Shown: piece after piece, positions 1 to 11,272 of the stretch
Layout: every line of letters starts with the position of its first letter
How positions within the stretch are numbered: position 1 is the first letter of the stretch
DNA from: Astrocystis sublimbata
Lineage: Eukaryota > Ascomycota > Sordariomycetes > Xylariales > Xylariaceae
Direction: 5' to 3'
DNA length: 64,000 nt
Assembly: GCA_022453515.1 (NCBI GenBank)
Contig: JAJNNY010000012.1
Coordinates: 558,001 to 622,000 of the forward strand
The notes under the pieces: model-generated
Database searches by the model: none
What the model was told of the DNA's origin: nothing
The model's input: only the letters and a program-made list of their open reading frames with translations
Made by a program: the position numbers and the translations under genes

Positions 1-234
1 CATCCACTCGTCAACAATAGGCATGGTGGCCTCTTCCAGTTTGTCGACCACATCGAGTGGATAGACAGGATTCCGAATCCTAGCAAAGTCATATGATGAA
101 CACAAGCAGATGTCACAGTTAGGGTGAATGGAAACTTACACTTCTATCTTTGACTCCCATCCACTTGAAGGCACTGCTGCCGCTCGAACTCCGGTGAGGA
201 GTGAGAGCAAGAAAAGACTGCCCCTCCTGGTCAT
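1..234 (-). CDS. Secreted protein of unknown function, N-terminal part (runs off the left edge)
   Basis: Two exons are visible on the minus strand: 234-140 and 79-1 (open at the edge), with a 60-nt intron that has a GTAAGT donor and a TAG acceptor. Phase 2 is kept across the junction. The product begins MTRRGSLFLLSLLTGVRAAA, a textbook signal peptide (basic n-region, Leu-rich core, Ala-rich cleavage region), then continues with about 37 mature residues including IRNPVYPLDVVDKLEEATMP up to the window edge. I do not recognise the family. The ATG at 234 was chosen because it starts the signal peptide; upstream in-frame sequence is open but has no better start. A second GTAAGT...CAG pair at about 307-257 could be a 5'UTR intron. 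That the product is secreted is inferred from the leader only. Confidence 0.55.
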
Positions 235-3200
235 CGTGACAAAATGTGAACCTGCTCCAGGATGAAATTGTAAGTAGGTGTGTTGGTATCGAACTTACAC
301 GCTCTCCTCGAGAGCCGGTCACCTCTCCTAGTATATAACAAGAGTGTCCAACTGGGGTGGCGGCTTTAATAGATTGCTCGTAAATTTGAACTTGTCCCCT
401 CCCCCGGCACTTGCAGACCAAGACGTGATAGGAGGTTCTCCAACCATGCGACCAATGGCAGCTGTCACCAATATATATCCGTTTAAACGAGCCGCAACGG
501 CAATCGCCCGTATTAGTAAGTGATCTACTATGATTAAAGTGCATTATATCTAGTAGAGTTCCGGCAGACAAGCTTGCACGATTTGCCACCTCAGACACAC
601 TGTCTAAGGGAAACCCATTGCGCCGCAGTGGTCGCTCGTTCTGTTCGTCTCATTTCTTTTTATGATATTTCATCACTTTAGATGGTATCTTGCAGACGCA
701 ATCAAACAATCAGACGATGGTTGACCAGTTGCTGGGCATACATACCTACTATTCCATTACAAAACAAACGCCAAGAATAATTATAAATGAAGAAGAAATA
801 AAATCACGTAGTGTAGGTCGCATGTCCCACAAGTAATATGTTTCCATATGTTTCCGTCTTTATTTCACGTGGTATCGAACATGACCTCATCATGATTATC
901 ATGATTTCCACCAGACGTAGTAGCAGGATATGATTTGTGCGCAGCACAATATACCAACAGTGATCGATACGACTCCTGTTTATCTTCCAGTGATTCCCGC
1001 TTCCTTCTAACAAGAGTGAGAGGTTCGTATCTAAATCTAGTCTCATTTCCGCCACTATGAAGATATAGATCGATCCCTACCCTAAATCATGGCGATTCAT
1101 GTGACCAAGTGAAATACAGCACTATAATCGCAAATTTGTCAGGATTTAGAACGTTACAAATTCGTAAAGTCGATCATCTACAGTTGTTATGTATGGGACT
1201 GTGACATCTTAGCCGCTCTTGGATATACAATACGTGTAGCTACCTTTGTAGATTCTTGACCAATATGCCAGATCGAGAACTTGGGGATGCGAATACATGA
1301 TTATAGAGATTCCGCAATGCCGATGAAATCAGCAAATTCTCAGGGTAACGTAAGACGATTATTTCGGAAGGGCAGAAAGCAGAGCGTCAATGCGGCATGG
1401 GGCACGTCCGGTTAGTTATCTTTCTTGTCAAGTAATCGCGTTTCGTATAGTCTTCCGAGTCTCATTCTCACTCATCCACTCTGTTTCATTTCGCGACTTG
1501 CTTTAAAAGAAGTGTTCGATTGTCATCACTTCTGCAAGCTCCTCAACAAAAGTTTCATCGCAAAGTATTAGAATCGGCACAAGTTTCTTAATCTTATGTA
1601 AAGGGGAAAAAAGACTGCCTGCCCAACGATGGCACAGCTAGTAGCAGATATAAAGAACACTAATGCTACCTACCTAGGTAGATACCTAGAATACCGATGT
1701 ACACGTAGAAATCAGACACTAAAATGTTGCTGTAACGGGAATAGTAAGGGGGGAGGGAGTGTTAGTGTTAGTTGCGGGACGGCCCGAGGTGGGGATGTGC
1801 GCTTGACCGGTAACTGCTAGGCTCTAGCCACCCGAAGGGAGGCTATCGAAGATTGTTGATCATACAGACAGACACAGCCTTTGGCTTACAGTTGGAAAGT
1901 AGCGATGACCAATCATGCGAAAAAGCTTCGCATCGCACACGGAAATGAACGTTGCAAGGCGGGCCGAGGCTACTGGAGAATCCACATGTGTGAACCGTAC
2001 CTGATCAGCGGCCCTCCTTTGGTGTATTGTATGCTAAAATGTCGAGCAGGAGTTTGAATTTGTAACCGTCATTGATAAGTCTATAGTCACAAGTATCCTA
2101 AACGTGAGCCCTGTGATGATCGATCGAATTTTTTACTTTGCTATGTTTGTCGTTTGGGGTAATTGTTGACATGGACCTATCATTGCAACCAATCTGTGTT
2201 TTGCCTGTGTTTGTTTAATGACCCCCATTGCCCCCCCCCCTCGTTTGATAGTTCATCAACGAGTTCATGACTCTCGAGTCGAAATATCCCTGGAAGTTAT
2301 ATGATGCCGACCGGAACGCCACGGGACAATATGTAAGCTCAAAGGAAAACCGAAGCCAAGCCTCATCAAGGCATTCACTCCAAAGTGTATGGGGCCTGAT
2401 AGAAGATGACACACGAATCTGGAAATCACTGGCCTCAGATCTGAAACATTAAATTCTGTGCTTTGGCTGCCCACAGACTCACTGCTTTGATGGTATACAC
2501 CCACCTATCAATTCTGAAGCTGTAGCCAGATTCTGTACGGTTGTGGCAGTCCTTCAAGTACTGATGATAAGCAATTCGGCTAGTAGATGATAAACCTTCC
2601 ATTTTGAGACCGATGATCTCGCGGGATATCGAAGCAGAAACAAGCGTGTTGTAGCCTACGGTGAAGGCGTGTAGTTGTATAAGTGTTTATCAATCAATAA
2701 AGTAAACTCTGGGTAGACGTATATTATTTCACATAAGCAGGATTCTTAACGTTTGTTGGATGGACTGAGGATGCTTCAACGAGTTTATCGCGTTGCAGTT
2801 AGGTGACCTAGCCTACAGACAGACACCTAACATCAGGACCCGATTATGGCTCCCCCTAACTTGCAAGTCCTAGATCACGTACTACATACATTATAATGAT
2901 AATGGTTGACGGGTTGGTGCTGGTTGATTGGCACTTGCGCCATTCCTGTTATGGTTGTTACTATCTGTGACCAAGTGGCAGTCACATTCAATATGCGAAA
3001 GGCGAATTTCCTAGCCAGGGACTTGTATCTGATAATTATTCCATTCTTTGTGCAATTTGTCATTGCTAGTTAGTCACTTCGGGAATAAGCTTTCCTATTG
3101 GACAAAATTATCACACCTTCTTGACAGCTATCAGTATCCTTGTAACTGCAATTGCTCTCACATTTGGAGCTTACGTCGGACATTTCATTAGCTACCAGTA

Positions 3201-3340
3201 TACATCAGTATACTGCCCTCATATAGCTAATTAACGCAATGTGAGCTTACTCGCGTTATCGCACGGTCATATCATCTGACCCTGCTAGGTTGGGGAAATC
3301 TTTTGTTTTCTATCGAGAGTCCCGAATCTTTCTTTCTTGC
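235..3340. other. Gene-free region upstream of the secreted-protein gene and downstream of the PTH11-like gene
   Basis: Only short, unrelated ORFs occur and none shows a recognisable domain or plausible exon chain. About 235-600 must contain the promoter and leader of the secreted-protein gene; a candidate 5'UTR intron lies at about 257-307. A run of ten C occurs at 2231-2240. TACCTAGGTAG-type sequence is present near 1668-1692. I see no RNA gene here. Confidence 0.6.
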
Positions 3341-4544
3341 CTAAACCCTGAATTCGACCTCGAACATTTCCATAGCTGCACCGTCAAGAGAAAATTTCTC
3401 GATTCCGCTACTATCTGTGTCCGGAGGTAAATCATGATTGAATCCGTTTTTGCTCTCCGCACTGTTGGTCTTCACTTGTGACCAATCGCCCCAGCTATAC
3501 CGGCGTCTGATAGCTTGGACTCCACGGTTCCACGCGCTCTCTCTGAATCTATCGAGACTGGCAAAGACAGGCCAACAGACTGGGAGGCATGCACAGATGA
3601 TTCCGGTTCCGCTATGTACCGTGCTCCATAACCGAGTTTTAGCGAAAGCGGGCACTCTCTCACCGGAGTCGTCAAACCCGTACACAGCTTTAAGGAGGCC
3701 AGATGCAATGACGCTCCGAGAATAAGTCAGCATGTTTAGAGATTCCAGAGATGCTGAAACTTAGGTATGGGACATCAGTAACTTACAAGGCACCAACAGC
3801 AAAGACTGAGCCCGTCGCAACCTTCTTCTTTACGCTTAACTGAAGCCTGGCGACTACGCTGATGGGCAAGAGAAGTATCAATACGTCGAGGAAAGCCTCG
3901 GAAATGCCGGTGGCGAACCAAAAGATGTTGAGATCGAAGCAGAATCTCGGGTCGTCTTTGCCATTGATCCAGACGTATTTAATCGGAATGCAGTTCAGGA
4001 AGTCCGCGATGGTTGATCCGAGCCAGTAGCTGATTACAAGTATAGACAAGACTGTTATTTGGCGGCGGAGCCTCTTGCTGACTGAAAAGAGTCGGCGGTA
4101 TAGAAATAGGATCGACAATTTCGTTGTGGAGGTAATGGAGAAGTAGAGAACAGTGGCTGCGAAGCTGAACTGGTTGAATAGTATATCCTCCGGCTTGTTT
4201 ACCTCGAGGGGGTCAGGCAATGAGGCCCCAACGTCGATACCTGGATTGATGATGTTTGCTAGCCTAGGGGTTAATGCACATATGTACCTGGAATGCATGT
4301 TTGAAGGGCAACAGGACAAGATGCTTGTAGGCTTACAATAAAGAACCACAATGTCAGTTCCGATCGCTAGTAGTAGCGATACCAGTATAAGCCAATCATC
4401 CCATTTGAACCCAGCTCGCTTTGAATACCGCACGTAGAACCGAAGTGCAACTGTTATGACCCCTAGAGCAGCAATCGCGACTCCAACACCAATAACGGCG
4501 TTAGTGTCGTCATACTCAACATTCTCGCTATCGACAACATCCAT
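3341..4544 (-). CDS. PTH11-like integral membrane protein, fungal rhodopsin-domain (SAT4-like) family
   Basis: Exons on the minus strand are 4544-4337, 4258-3787 and 3713-3341, giving 350 aa. Both introns (78 and 73 nt) have GTAAG donors and preserve phase. The protein shows the usual layout of this family: a short extracellular N-terminus, about seven hydrophobic segments, the loop motif KWDDWLIL after the second helix start, a conserved region TTKLSILFLYRRLF in the middle, and a hydrophilic cytoplasmic C-terminal tail of roughly 80 residues rich in Ser, Glu and Asp. No CFEM domain precedes it, so it belongs to the shorter subclass. Proteins of this family sit in the plasma membrane; the founder PTH11 acts in surface sensing, but ligand and role of this member are unknown. 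It is isolated, with no partner gene near. Confidence 0.85.
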
Positions 4545-5997
4545 AGGTAATTAGATGGTATCTGTATAGAATGCGAGTTATGGGAAATTGACAGCAGAAG
4601 CCTAAGAATCAAATGTGCGAGTATTAGCGACATAAATAAGAGGAGGAGGGATAGTCGATCAATCTCATTCTGAAAATGTCAGCCGAGCTAGGTTGTAAGA
4701 TGCTGCGTGGTATTGGGGGCAGAAATCCGCCACCCCTAATTCGACTTTCAGATAAGTCACATAAAACCCCCCATAGGCCAGACCTGTCAGCCAAGATCTT
4801 GTACAACTCTCTCGCAATATATGTATGCATGATTTATTGAACCGTTTCTGCAGGTGATCCTAGCCCCCAAGTTTGAAGCAGGCTGGCATGGCAAATGTAG
4901 TTCAAGAGCAGTATCGACAGGCAGAGAGCGCTGCCGAGACTGGCGAATACATGTTTGTGGGATTGAAACAACATGAGGAATATGATTGTGACGTGTGCTG
5001 TTATCATGCAACAGAGCTATGAAAAGAGTAAATACTAAACACAGGGACACAGGGATATATAATCAATTATTTGTTGCTCTAGATCGCTGAAATAGTATCT
5101 TGCTCCCGTCTTACTAATTATGCATGATAATGCCGTAAAGGCACATGCGCGAGAATGATTACAACAACAAAAAAGCGCCGTATAGCCCTAAAGCGTCTCT
5201 GGTATGCAAACAAATATTCGGTCTCTGTCAGTATTTACTAGATGTTCGCAGGCAAGGCGGTTGCAGGTTAGGAGGTACCTAGGTAGTGTTAGTAGACACA
5301 GGGGTCAGGAACCTTGGAATGGATAGTATGCCTCCTAAACTATACTGCGCCCATCTACTTGGTCTCCCAGCCACTGCTGTTAGTATTAACCACATGACTG
5401 TTATTTTGCAAGTTCTTCGAATTTACGATAATTATATATATCTAGTATTGTCCAAGCATGAAAAGGAGCATCGGATCCCCTGGAACAACAGACGTAATCG
5501 ATATAGATAAACGGTGGTTAGTATACGGAGGGCCGCAAGGATGAATAAAGTGATTATTGATTCGTAACGATGTATCAAGACCTCAATAATATATTGAGGT
5601 TTTCCGGACATTTCTAGAACTTCCAATGTTGTCCGCACAAGATTGGCTGCGTGCATGAAAGCAGTCTGCTTTCCTCCATTTCATACTCCTCGCACTAGAT
5701 ATTGTGACGCAACCTTAGATGTGTGAAGCTCTCGAAAACTTTGGATATAACACTGATATGCCACGATGCAGTGTGTAAGCACACTACACAACTTACTGAA
5801 TATGTACACGGATAAGCCCCCACACTGAAACCTTTAGAGGAAGGTCAGGATTGATCTCACGTGGAGAACAGGCTCCGGGAAGCCGGGCTACTAAAGCATT
5901 TAACTGTTGAGCATGTTATAACATGGAAATTGACCGATTGGTCGGAGCCGGGTCAGATTATCGGCGATCCGTGTCGGATCCATTCCGACTACCTACG
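4545..5997. other. Gene-free spacer with a perfect inverted repeat
   Basis: No ORF here has family features. The upstream part must hold the promoter of the PTH11-like gene. A 9-bp perfect inverted repeat with a 3-nt loop lies at 5580-5600, and a GGTACCTAGGTAG motif at about 5274-5286. Confidence 0.6.
5580..5600. repeat. Perfect hairpin-forming inverted repeat
   Basis: The arms ACCTCAATA (5580-5588) and TATTGAGGT (5592-5600) are exact reverse complements with loop ATA. No T-run or adjacent gene end makes it an obvious terminator, and its role is unknown. Confidence 0.6.
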
Positions 5998-6607
5998 TCA
6001 ACCTCCTCCGCCCATAGTAGCCGTCCCCCAGAACCACATGCAAGATTGCATGAACTTCGACTGAGCAGTGACAAATTTTGGGTCCACTAGAGGTTCATTT
6101 TCTTCCCAGATATTATAGTGTAGAAAATTTAGATCAGTGTTGTCTTCGTAAGGTCTCCCAACAACAAACCACTCTGGATGCAATATGATCTGGCTAGTAG
6201 TCATTCCATTACTCGAGAGGGAGGTGGCCAAGCATATTGGTCCAATTACAAAATCCTTTCTAATTTACAGATCCTGAGCTACGGCAATGCTGTTCGGGTA
6301 AGGAATATCCGATGTGGTCTGGATTTCTTTAATTATATGTCCCGATCTTAGCAATACTTCTTCACCTTTACCAAACAACACATTGCAAGGGTCAACTCTC
6401 GATGATTTGTGAAGGTCGTACTTCCTACAGAAAATGACAAGAGGCGCTTTTGACTGACGAGTTCGAATGCCTAGCAGGATGTCTGGTTCCAACACCTGCA
6501 TTTGGATCCGCGATGTTGGCGTTTCGACACACGAGCTGAGCCAATTGCAATACCGCCGAAAACTTCCGTATATTCCAGAGTGTCTTGCATCCTTGCCGGG
6601 TAAGCAA
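5998..6607 (-). pseudogene. Decayed protein-coding relic of unrecognised family
   Basis: On the minus strand 6501-5998 is one reading frame interrupted by a single TAA at 6267-6265. The two halves (about 78 and 88 codons, including PYPNSIAVAQDL before the stop and NEPLVDPKFVTAQSKFMQ after it) look protein-like in composition. Upstream, a second frame, 6607-6425, carries similarly protein-like sequence (LAQLVCRNANIADPNAG) that would join the first only by a frameshift near 6495-6501. No start codon, splice pair or promoter gives an intact gene. I therefore read it as a broken gene with at least one nonsense change and one frameshift. The family is not recognised, and an intact gene with unusual introns cannot be excluded. 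Confidence 0.35.
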
Positions 6608-8460
6608 GCCGCTGGGGCTGCCTACTATCGCTGTGTTCGCGATGTCAGTCGTACTTTGGCTTACAAGTACGATCGCGCAGGCCTAGCGCAGTACACATGT
6701 TAATGGCGAGAGAAAAGGCATCGATAGCGACGAGTTTTACTCATCATTCACCCTATTCCTGCACCTCGCGCATCAGAAAGAACGCTAGAGAGATAGGTTT
6801 TAGACGCCCCTTGATTCGGCAATCGGATGCCTGTTCCGCCCGTCCTCGCATTAGAGGATCCCAAGGAGCAACCATTTGACGCTAGATTTGAGATGTCTCA
6901 CTCGACCCGCGTCTGAACCACTAAGCCGACTTATGGAATTGCGCATGGGATATCTTACGAATTGGTGTTAAAATGCGGAAGGTCTTTCGGGCTCAACGGC
7001 TGCTCTCCTCAGGCCAGTTGCATTAATGGCAATTTGAACGAACATGTTCGCGAATGAAGATTGAGTGGGACGGCCCTTCAGAGCGGGTCATCAACTTTGC
7101 AGAGTATCGCTCACGGGGTCATAAAGGACCCGTCTTAGTTGATATACTGAATGAATCGTCGGACCAGGACGTGGTGATTGAGGCGATCGCTGTTTGGATC
7201 AATGAGGCTATTACCAGGGACTTGAGTTTCAGGGTGTAACATTCGTTTAGATCTCCGGCTAAAAGAGGCCACGTAACCCGCCATGTACTTACACATAGGC
7301 CGTTCTGCTGTTTACGTGTATCTTATCGTGGTACAACTGGGCTACCTTCACTTGCCGGGTTCGGAAGATTTCCATGATTCCCATCATGGCCTTTGCTTCT
7401 TTCTTGCCCTTCGCCAGGCATGTATGCCGCCGACAGGCTCGGGATGACTGGCTGTGTGCATAAGACCTACCTACTGCCTTTCCCGGTGACGGACAATACC
7501 GTCGAGTCTCCATTTTGCCGAGATGAGCATCACGTCACCAAGCCGTCGTCAGGCATTTCCCTCTCGTGCAGGAAATTAGAGCTTTTATAGCATTACTAAG
7601 TTGGACCTGAGCAATGGGAAAGCACCGAGACGAAGTCGCTAAGCAGTATAGCTACTACCTATACGTATGGACGTGAGCATCCGGCTGAAGGCAAGGACAG
7701 CTTGCCTTATCTTTCATGATTAGTGTAGGTCCAAGGCGCATCATTGTGGGCAGATGCGAGTGATGTCTGCCGCCGCCGCTAGGATCATGATATTGTTCTC
7801 GGCTCGTATCACCCCGATTGAGAAGCTTGACCTAAGCGAAGGCGATCACCGCATCCGCCGAGCACATCCCAGCCAGTCACGAGCGCGCAAGGAGACATAA
7901 CGGCGAAGGAACCACTCGTCGGTGGTGTTCTGACCGATTATCATTGGCTTCCAGGCCCGGAGGGAACGGGAGATGTCGGTAGAAGGGCCTGTACTGTACG
8001 TACCCCACAACGGGAGAACCCCTCAAAAAGAACAGCAGGCCCCTGGCCATGTGAGGTTATATCCGCACCGGAATCGTAACTCGTGAGGAGTTGAGGCAGG
8101 TGGAGTAGGGGGAAACGGCCCTACAAAATCAAGTGCCCCCCCTGTACAGTAACTCTGGTCTGTTTAGCCAAGTTCAGTTTAGATAGCCTAGCTCTCCCTG
8201 CTCGCCTGGCTGCCCGTCGAGCCCGTGCTGCCCTTGCTGCCCTTGCTGCTCTTTACCAAGAGACCCTCCCTCCCATCCGCATCCCTTGGCTCTCTCCCCA
8301 CAACGCTTGGCTCTCCCATCGTGTGGTTTGTTTCTAAGTGCTGGCCGTGGTCGTGTCGAGAGTTCTCCTGCTCCTCTCCAACAAGCCAGAGGCCCTTCAT
8401 TTTGCGAGATATTACCAAGAGATCCTCTCCAAAATACAACACTTCCTTCTGTTTAGGCTC
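6608..8460. other. Spacer upstream of the C2H2 gene
   Basis: Contains one 61-codon ORF at 7054-7239 (plus) with protein-like composition but no family match; I do not call it a gene. Near 8227-8250 there are imperfect copies of CTGCCCTTG in a pyrimidine-rich tract ahead of the zinc-finger gene, probably its promoter or 5'UTR. Confidence 0.5.
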
Positions 8461-9419
8461 ATGGCCGAGAAGCAAGAAATGGACCAGTCTCAAACCCGCC
8501 GCCGTCGACGAGATGGATCGTCCTCCAATGTCCAACAGCGGCTGTGCCCACATTGCGGGCGCAGTTTCAAACGGTCGGAGCATCTCGAACGCCACGTCCG
8601 CACCCGTCCGTTTTACCCCAACATTTGATTTGTCTCTTGCCGCATCCTTCGCTACTCCACCACTACCACCGCCAACTTTAGACTGAGATATATCGCGGCT
8701 TTCAGCTAATACTGCGCACTAGATACCAAGGAGAAGCCGTACATATGTCACTGCGGATCGGCCTTCTCTCGTCGCGATCTGTTGACGCGGCATATGCGCA
8801 TCTCCCACGAGACAGCCGATGGGGCTTCGAAATCACCAGATGCGCCAGTCTCGGACGAGGGCCACCAGCCCATATCGGAACCAGCCACGCCCAGCGACCC
8901 TACGCCTCCCATGAGGCCGGAATTCGCATCAGATCGCTGTTTACCATCATCCCAGTACCTGGATGCCAATCATGACTTAGGGATGGTCGCTCATGGTGGT
9001 AATTCCTACCACCAACTGTCTCCACGCCAAGACTACTACCACCAAGGTAAGCTAGCCACCCGCCTCTGGCTTATAACCTTTGAGAGACTCCGTCCGCAAA
9101 GGACATCTTGAACTGTGGCGTAATGCTCATATTCCCGTGACCACGACTGTCCATGCGAGACCCAATGACTTACACAGAGACAGGTCACGGTCAACAATAC
9201 TCGGCCTATGATCAATACACGGGATATTCTCACGTCTCCGATACGTCGGGGATGCAAACGGACTGGAGCTCATACTACCACGATCAAGGAGCCGAACAGG
9301 ACATGGTAGATCCTGCGCTGCGAGGCTCAATGGGCGACCAACCCTCGCACATCCACAATGACTTCTCAAACCATGGCTACAACCCGTGGATGTCGGCGCC
9401 TCAGCACTGGGGTAATTAG
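8461..9419 (+). CDS. C2H2 zinc-finger protein with two tandem fingers, short form
   Basis: Exons are 8461-8605, 8723-9046 and 9178-9419, giving 236 aa. Finger 1 (CPHCGRSFKRSEHLERHVRTH) is completed by splicing; its final His codon spans the first junction, which strongly supports that intron despite the GTCCGT donor. Finger 2 is CHCGSAFSRRDLLTRHMRISH, joined by the linker TKEKPYI. The remainder is low-complexity, rich in Ser, Pro, Gln, Tyr and His. This finger pair is typical of filamentous-fungal regulators that usually carry a C-terminal fungal transcription-factor domain; that domain is absent here. The second intron could end at 9183 instead of 9177, changing two residues. A weak alternative donor at 9411 would extend the C-terminus to 9629. 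Nuclear DNA-binding is inferred from the fingers. Confidence 0.75.
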
Positions 9420-10371
9420 AACGGGTGTTTGCACCACCACACAGGCTCACATATAAGCCCAGCTGCAGGCTGGAACCACTGTCTCATGTCAGCATTGGCT
9501 ATTGGGAATTGTCCACGAAATGATTTGAACAGACCCTTGTGGCTTGGAGATACATGTTCACGTCACTTTTTTACCGTCATTACATTGGGTGGGCTCAACA
9601 CGGCTCGGCGTCCTCTTCACGCCAGGTAATAAAAAGTGGCGGCATGCTATTTACCTCTTATAAAAGCTTACATGGCTCGGGTTGGGTCATGCATGACGTG
9701 AGCCGACCATCTCGATCTGCAGTTGTGCTCAAGGACGGCTTCGCTTCATCATGACGAAAAAAAAACAGGATCACAGGTAAATTTGCAGCTCCCTCCTGGC
9801 CTGATCTCTTGCCAGCCTTGTCGGCTTATCGCCGTCACATGGTATAAACATTACGACTAAACTCACGTTAGCGACACATCCCGAGTTTTTTGAACAGGAC
9901 AGGAAAACCGCAGAGACGGGCGGGGGCGATCATCACTCACTGAACGCTGCTTGGAACTTGATTTCCAATTGCGCCCACTCGATGGTCCGCAAGGCATGGC
10001 TGATTGATAACCGGCCTTCCGCTTGCGAACACGCCAAGAAGCAATGCCTTGGGATTGACGTCCATAGCCAAACCCACGGTCATGGGAGCGGCGGAGAATA
10101 ACCGGGGGGTTAAATCCGTCTAAGAGCCACACATCACCCTACCTTGGGCGTGCAACCGATAGCGACACTCGCCAAGGAACCAACACTACGATTGCCGGCA
10201 GAGGTTGTGAGACCGTCTTGTGCTACCCCACCTCGACGTAGTCCAAATCTAGGACGCTCTTGTCTCCGCGACCAAGCCTTGCCTCATAACAAGTTAACCG
10301 GCCTGGATGAGCAGGAACGTGTGGTGCACGGCACCCACACATACGTACACAGGCCCACTGTCCTACAGTAC

Positions 10372-10408
10372 CTACCTACCAACCTACTTGGGTAGGTTAG
10401 GTAGGTAG
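10372..10408. repeat. Imperfect hairpin built from CTACC/GGTAG units
   Basis: The left arm CTACCTACCAACCTAC (10372-10387) faces a right arm of GTAGGTT and AGGTAGGTAG (to 10408) across a short loop, with one bulged base. It is the most compact example of the ACCTAGGTA-type sequences found through the spacers of this window. Confidence 0.6.
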
Positions 10409-11248
10409 CTGGGTAGACATGATCGGACAGCCAAGAACGGCTCTGTAAAAGCGAGAAAGCATCAGGTTCCCGAGGGTTCGGCCGATGACGCGATGTCATT
10501 TAGGACCGGAGCAGCGGGAGCAAGCGGACAGAAAGAAAGCTGGCGTCCTTGTGGCGTCGCTATCGGCCCCTTTGCCCCTGGCGGCCATGACATTGCATAT
10601 AACGGTTCCGACATCCATCAATGACCGGTCTCACCAGGTCAGGGCAGCAGCCGAAGAAGAAGAAAAGGACGATAGGGAGGCAGAGGCGGAACGAGGGAAT
10701 CTATGAATAGCAGCCAGCTGGACTATGGCGCCTCCGACTCCTATCGCCTCAGCAGCGAAAAGTCCACTTGGCGAGAGGCACTTGGGGGAAGCTGAGACAC
10801 GCGATTCGTCGACCGAGAGTTCGACAGGCGCAAGAGCAGCTACACACACAGGTAGCGTGGTAGTACGCCAATGTTGTACATATACACCACCTGGGCAGTC
10901 CGGAAGCGAGCCGAGAGCTTCCAGGTAGGGTAGTGCGCCGTGAGAGTGTGGTAGTGTCCCTGGCGTCGGAATGGGGACGTTGGCGAGACTGTGAGACTTG
11001 GGTGCAGTGGCACTGATGAGCCACCCATAGACGTTTTCTCCGCACTTCCCAGTTGCCTCTCACATGCATATCATTAGCACACCATGCATGCAGCTACATC
11101 TCCATCGCCACCCCATGTTCCATCCTCTGTTCTGATTGCTTCCCTCCGAGCCTGCCGGCCTGAGTCGTGACGTTCCCGAACCATGCTGCCGTGTGACCTG
11201 AAAAGCGAGCAAACATCGTTCTTCTTTCTTCTTGCCTTGCCTTTCTCG

Positions 11249-11272
11249 CTTTCGCTTTCGCTTTCGCTTTCG
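11249..11272. repeat. CTTTCG hexanucleotide microsatellite
   Basis: About four tandem copies of a six-base unit inside a pyrimidine-rich tract. It accounts for several long overlapping low-complexity ORFs on both strands here, which are not genes. Confidence 0.85.

Noticed and set aside
119..598. 159-codon minus-strand ORF at the left edge
   Set aside because: It overlaps the secreted-protein exon in a different frame; its Cys-rich look is not supported by a signal peptide or by splicing into the downstream exon.
7054..7239. 61-codon plus-strand ORF with protein-like composition
   Set aside because: No family, no plausible flanking exons and no clear promoter; kept only as a note in the spacer entry.
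9411..9629. Alternative last exon for the C2H2 gene through a GTAATT donor
   Set aside because: The donor is weak and the added 60-odd residues show no domain; the stop at 9419 is simpler, although transcripts could change this.
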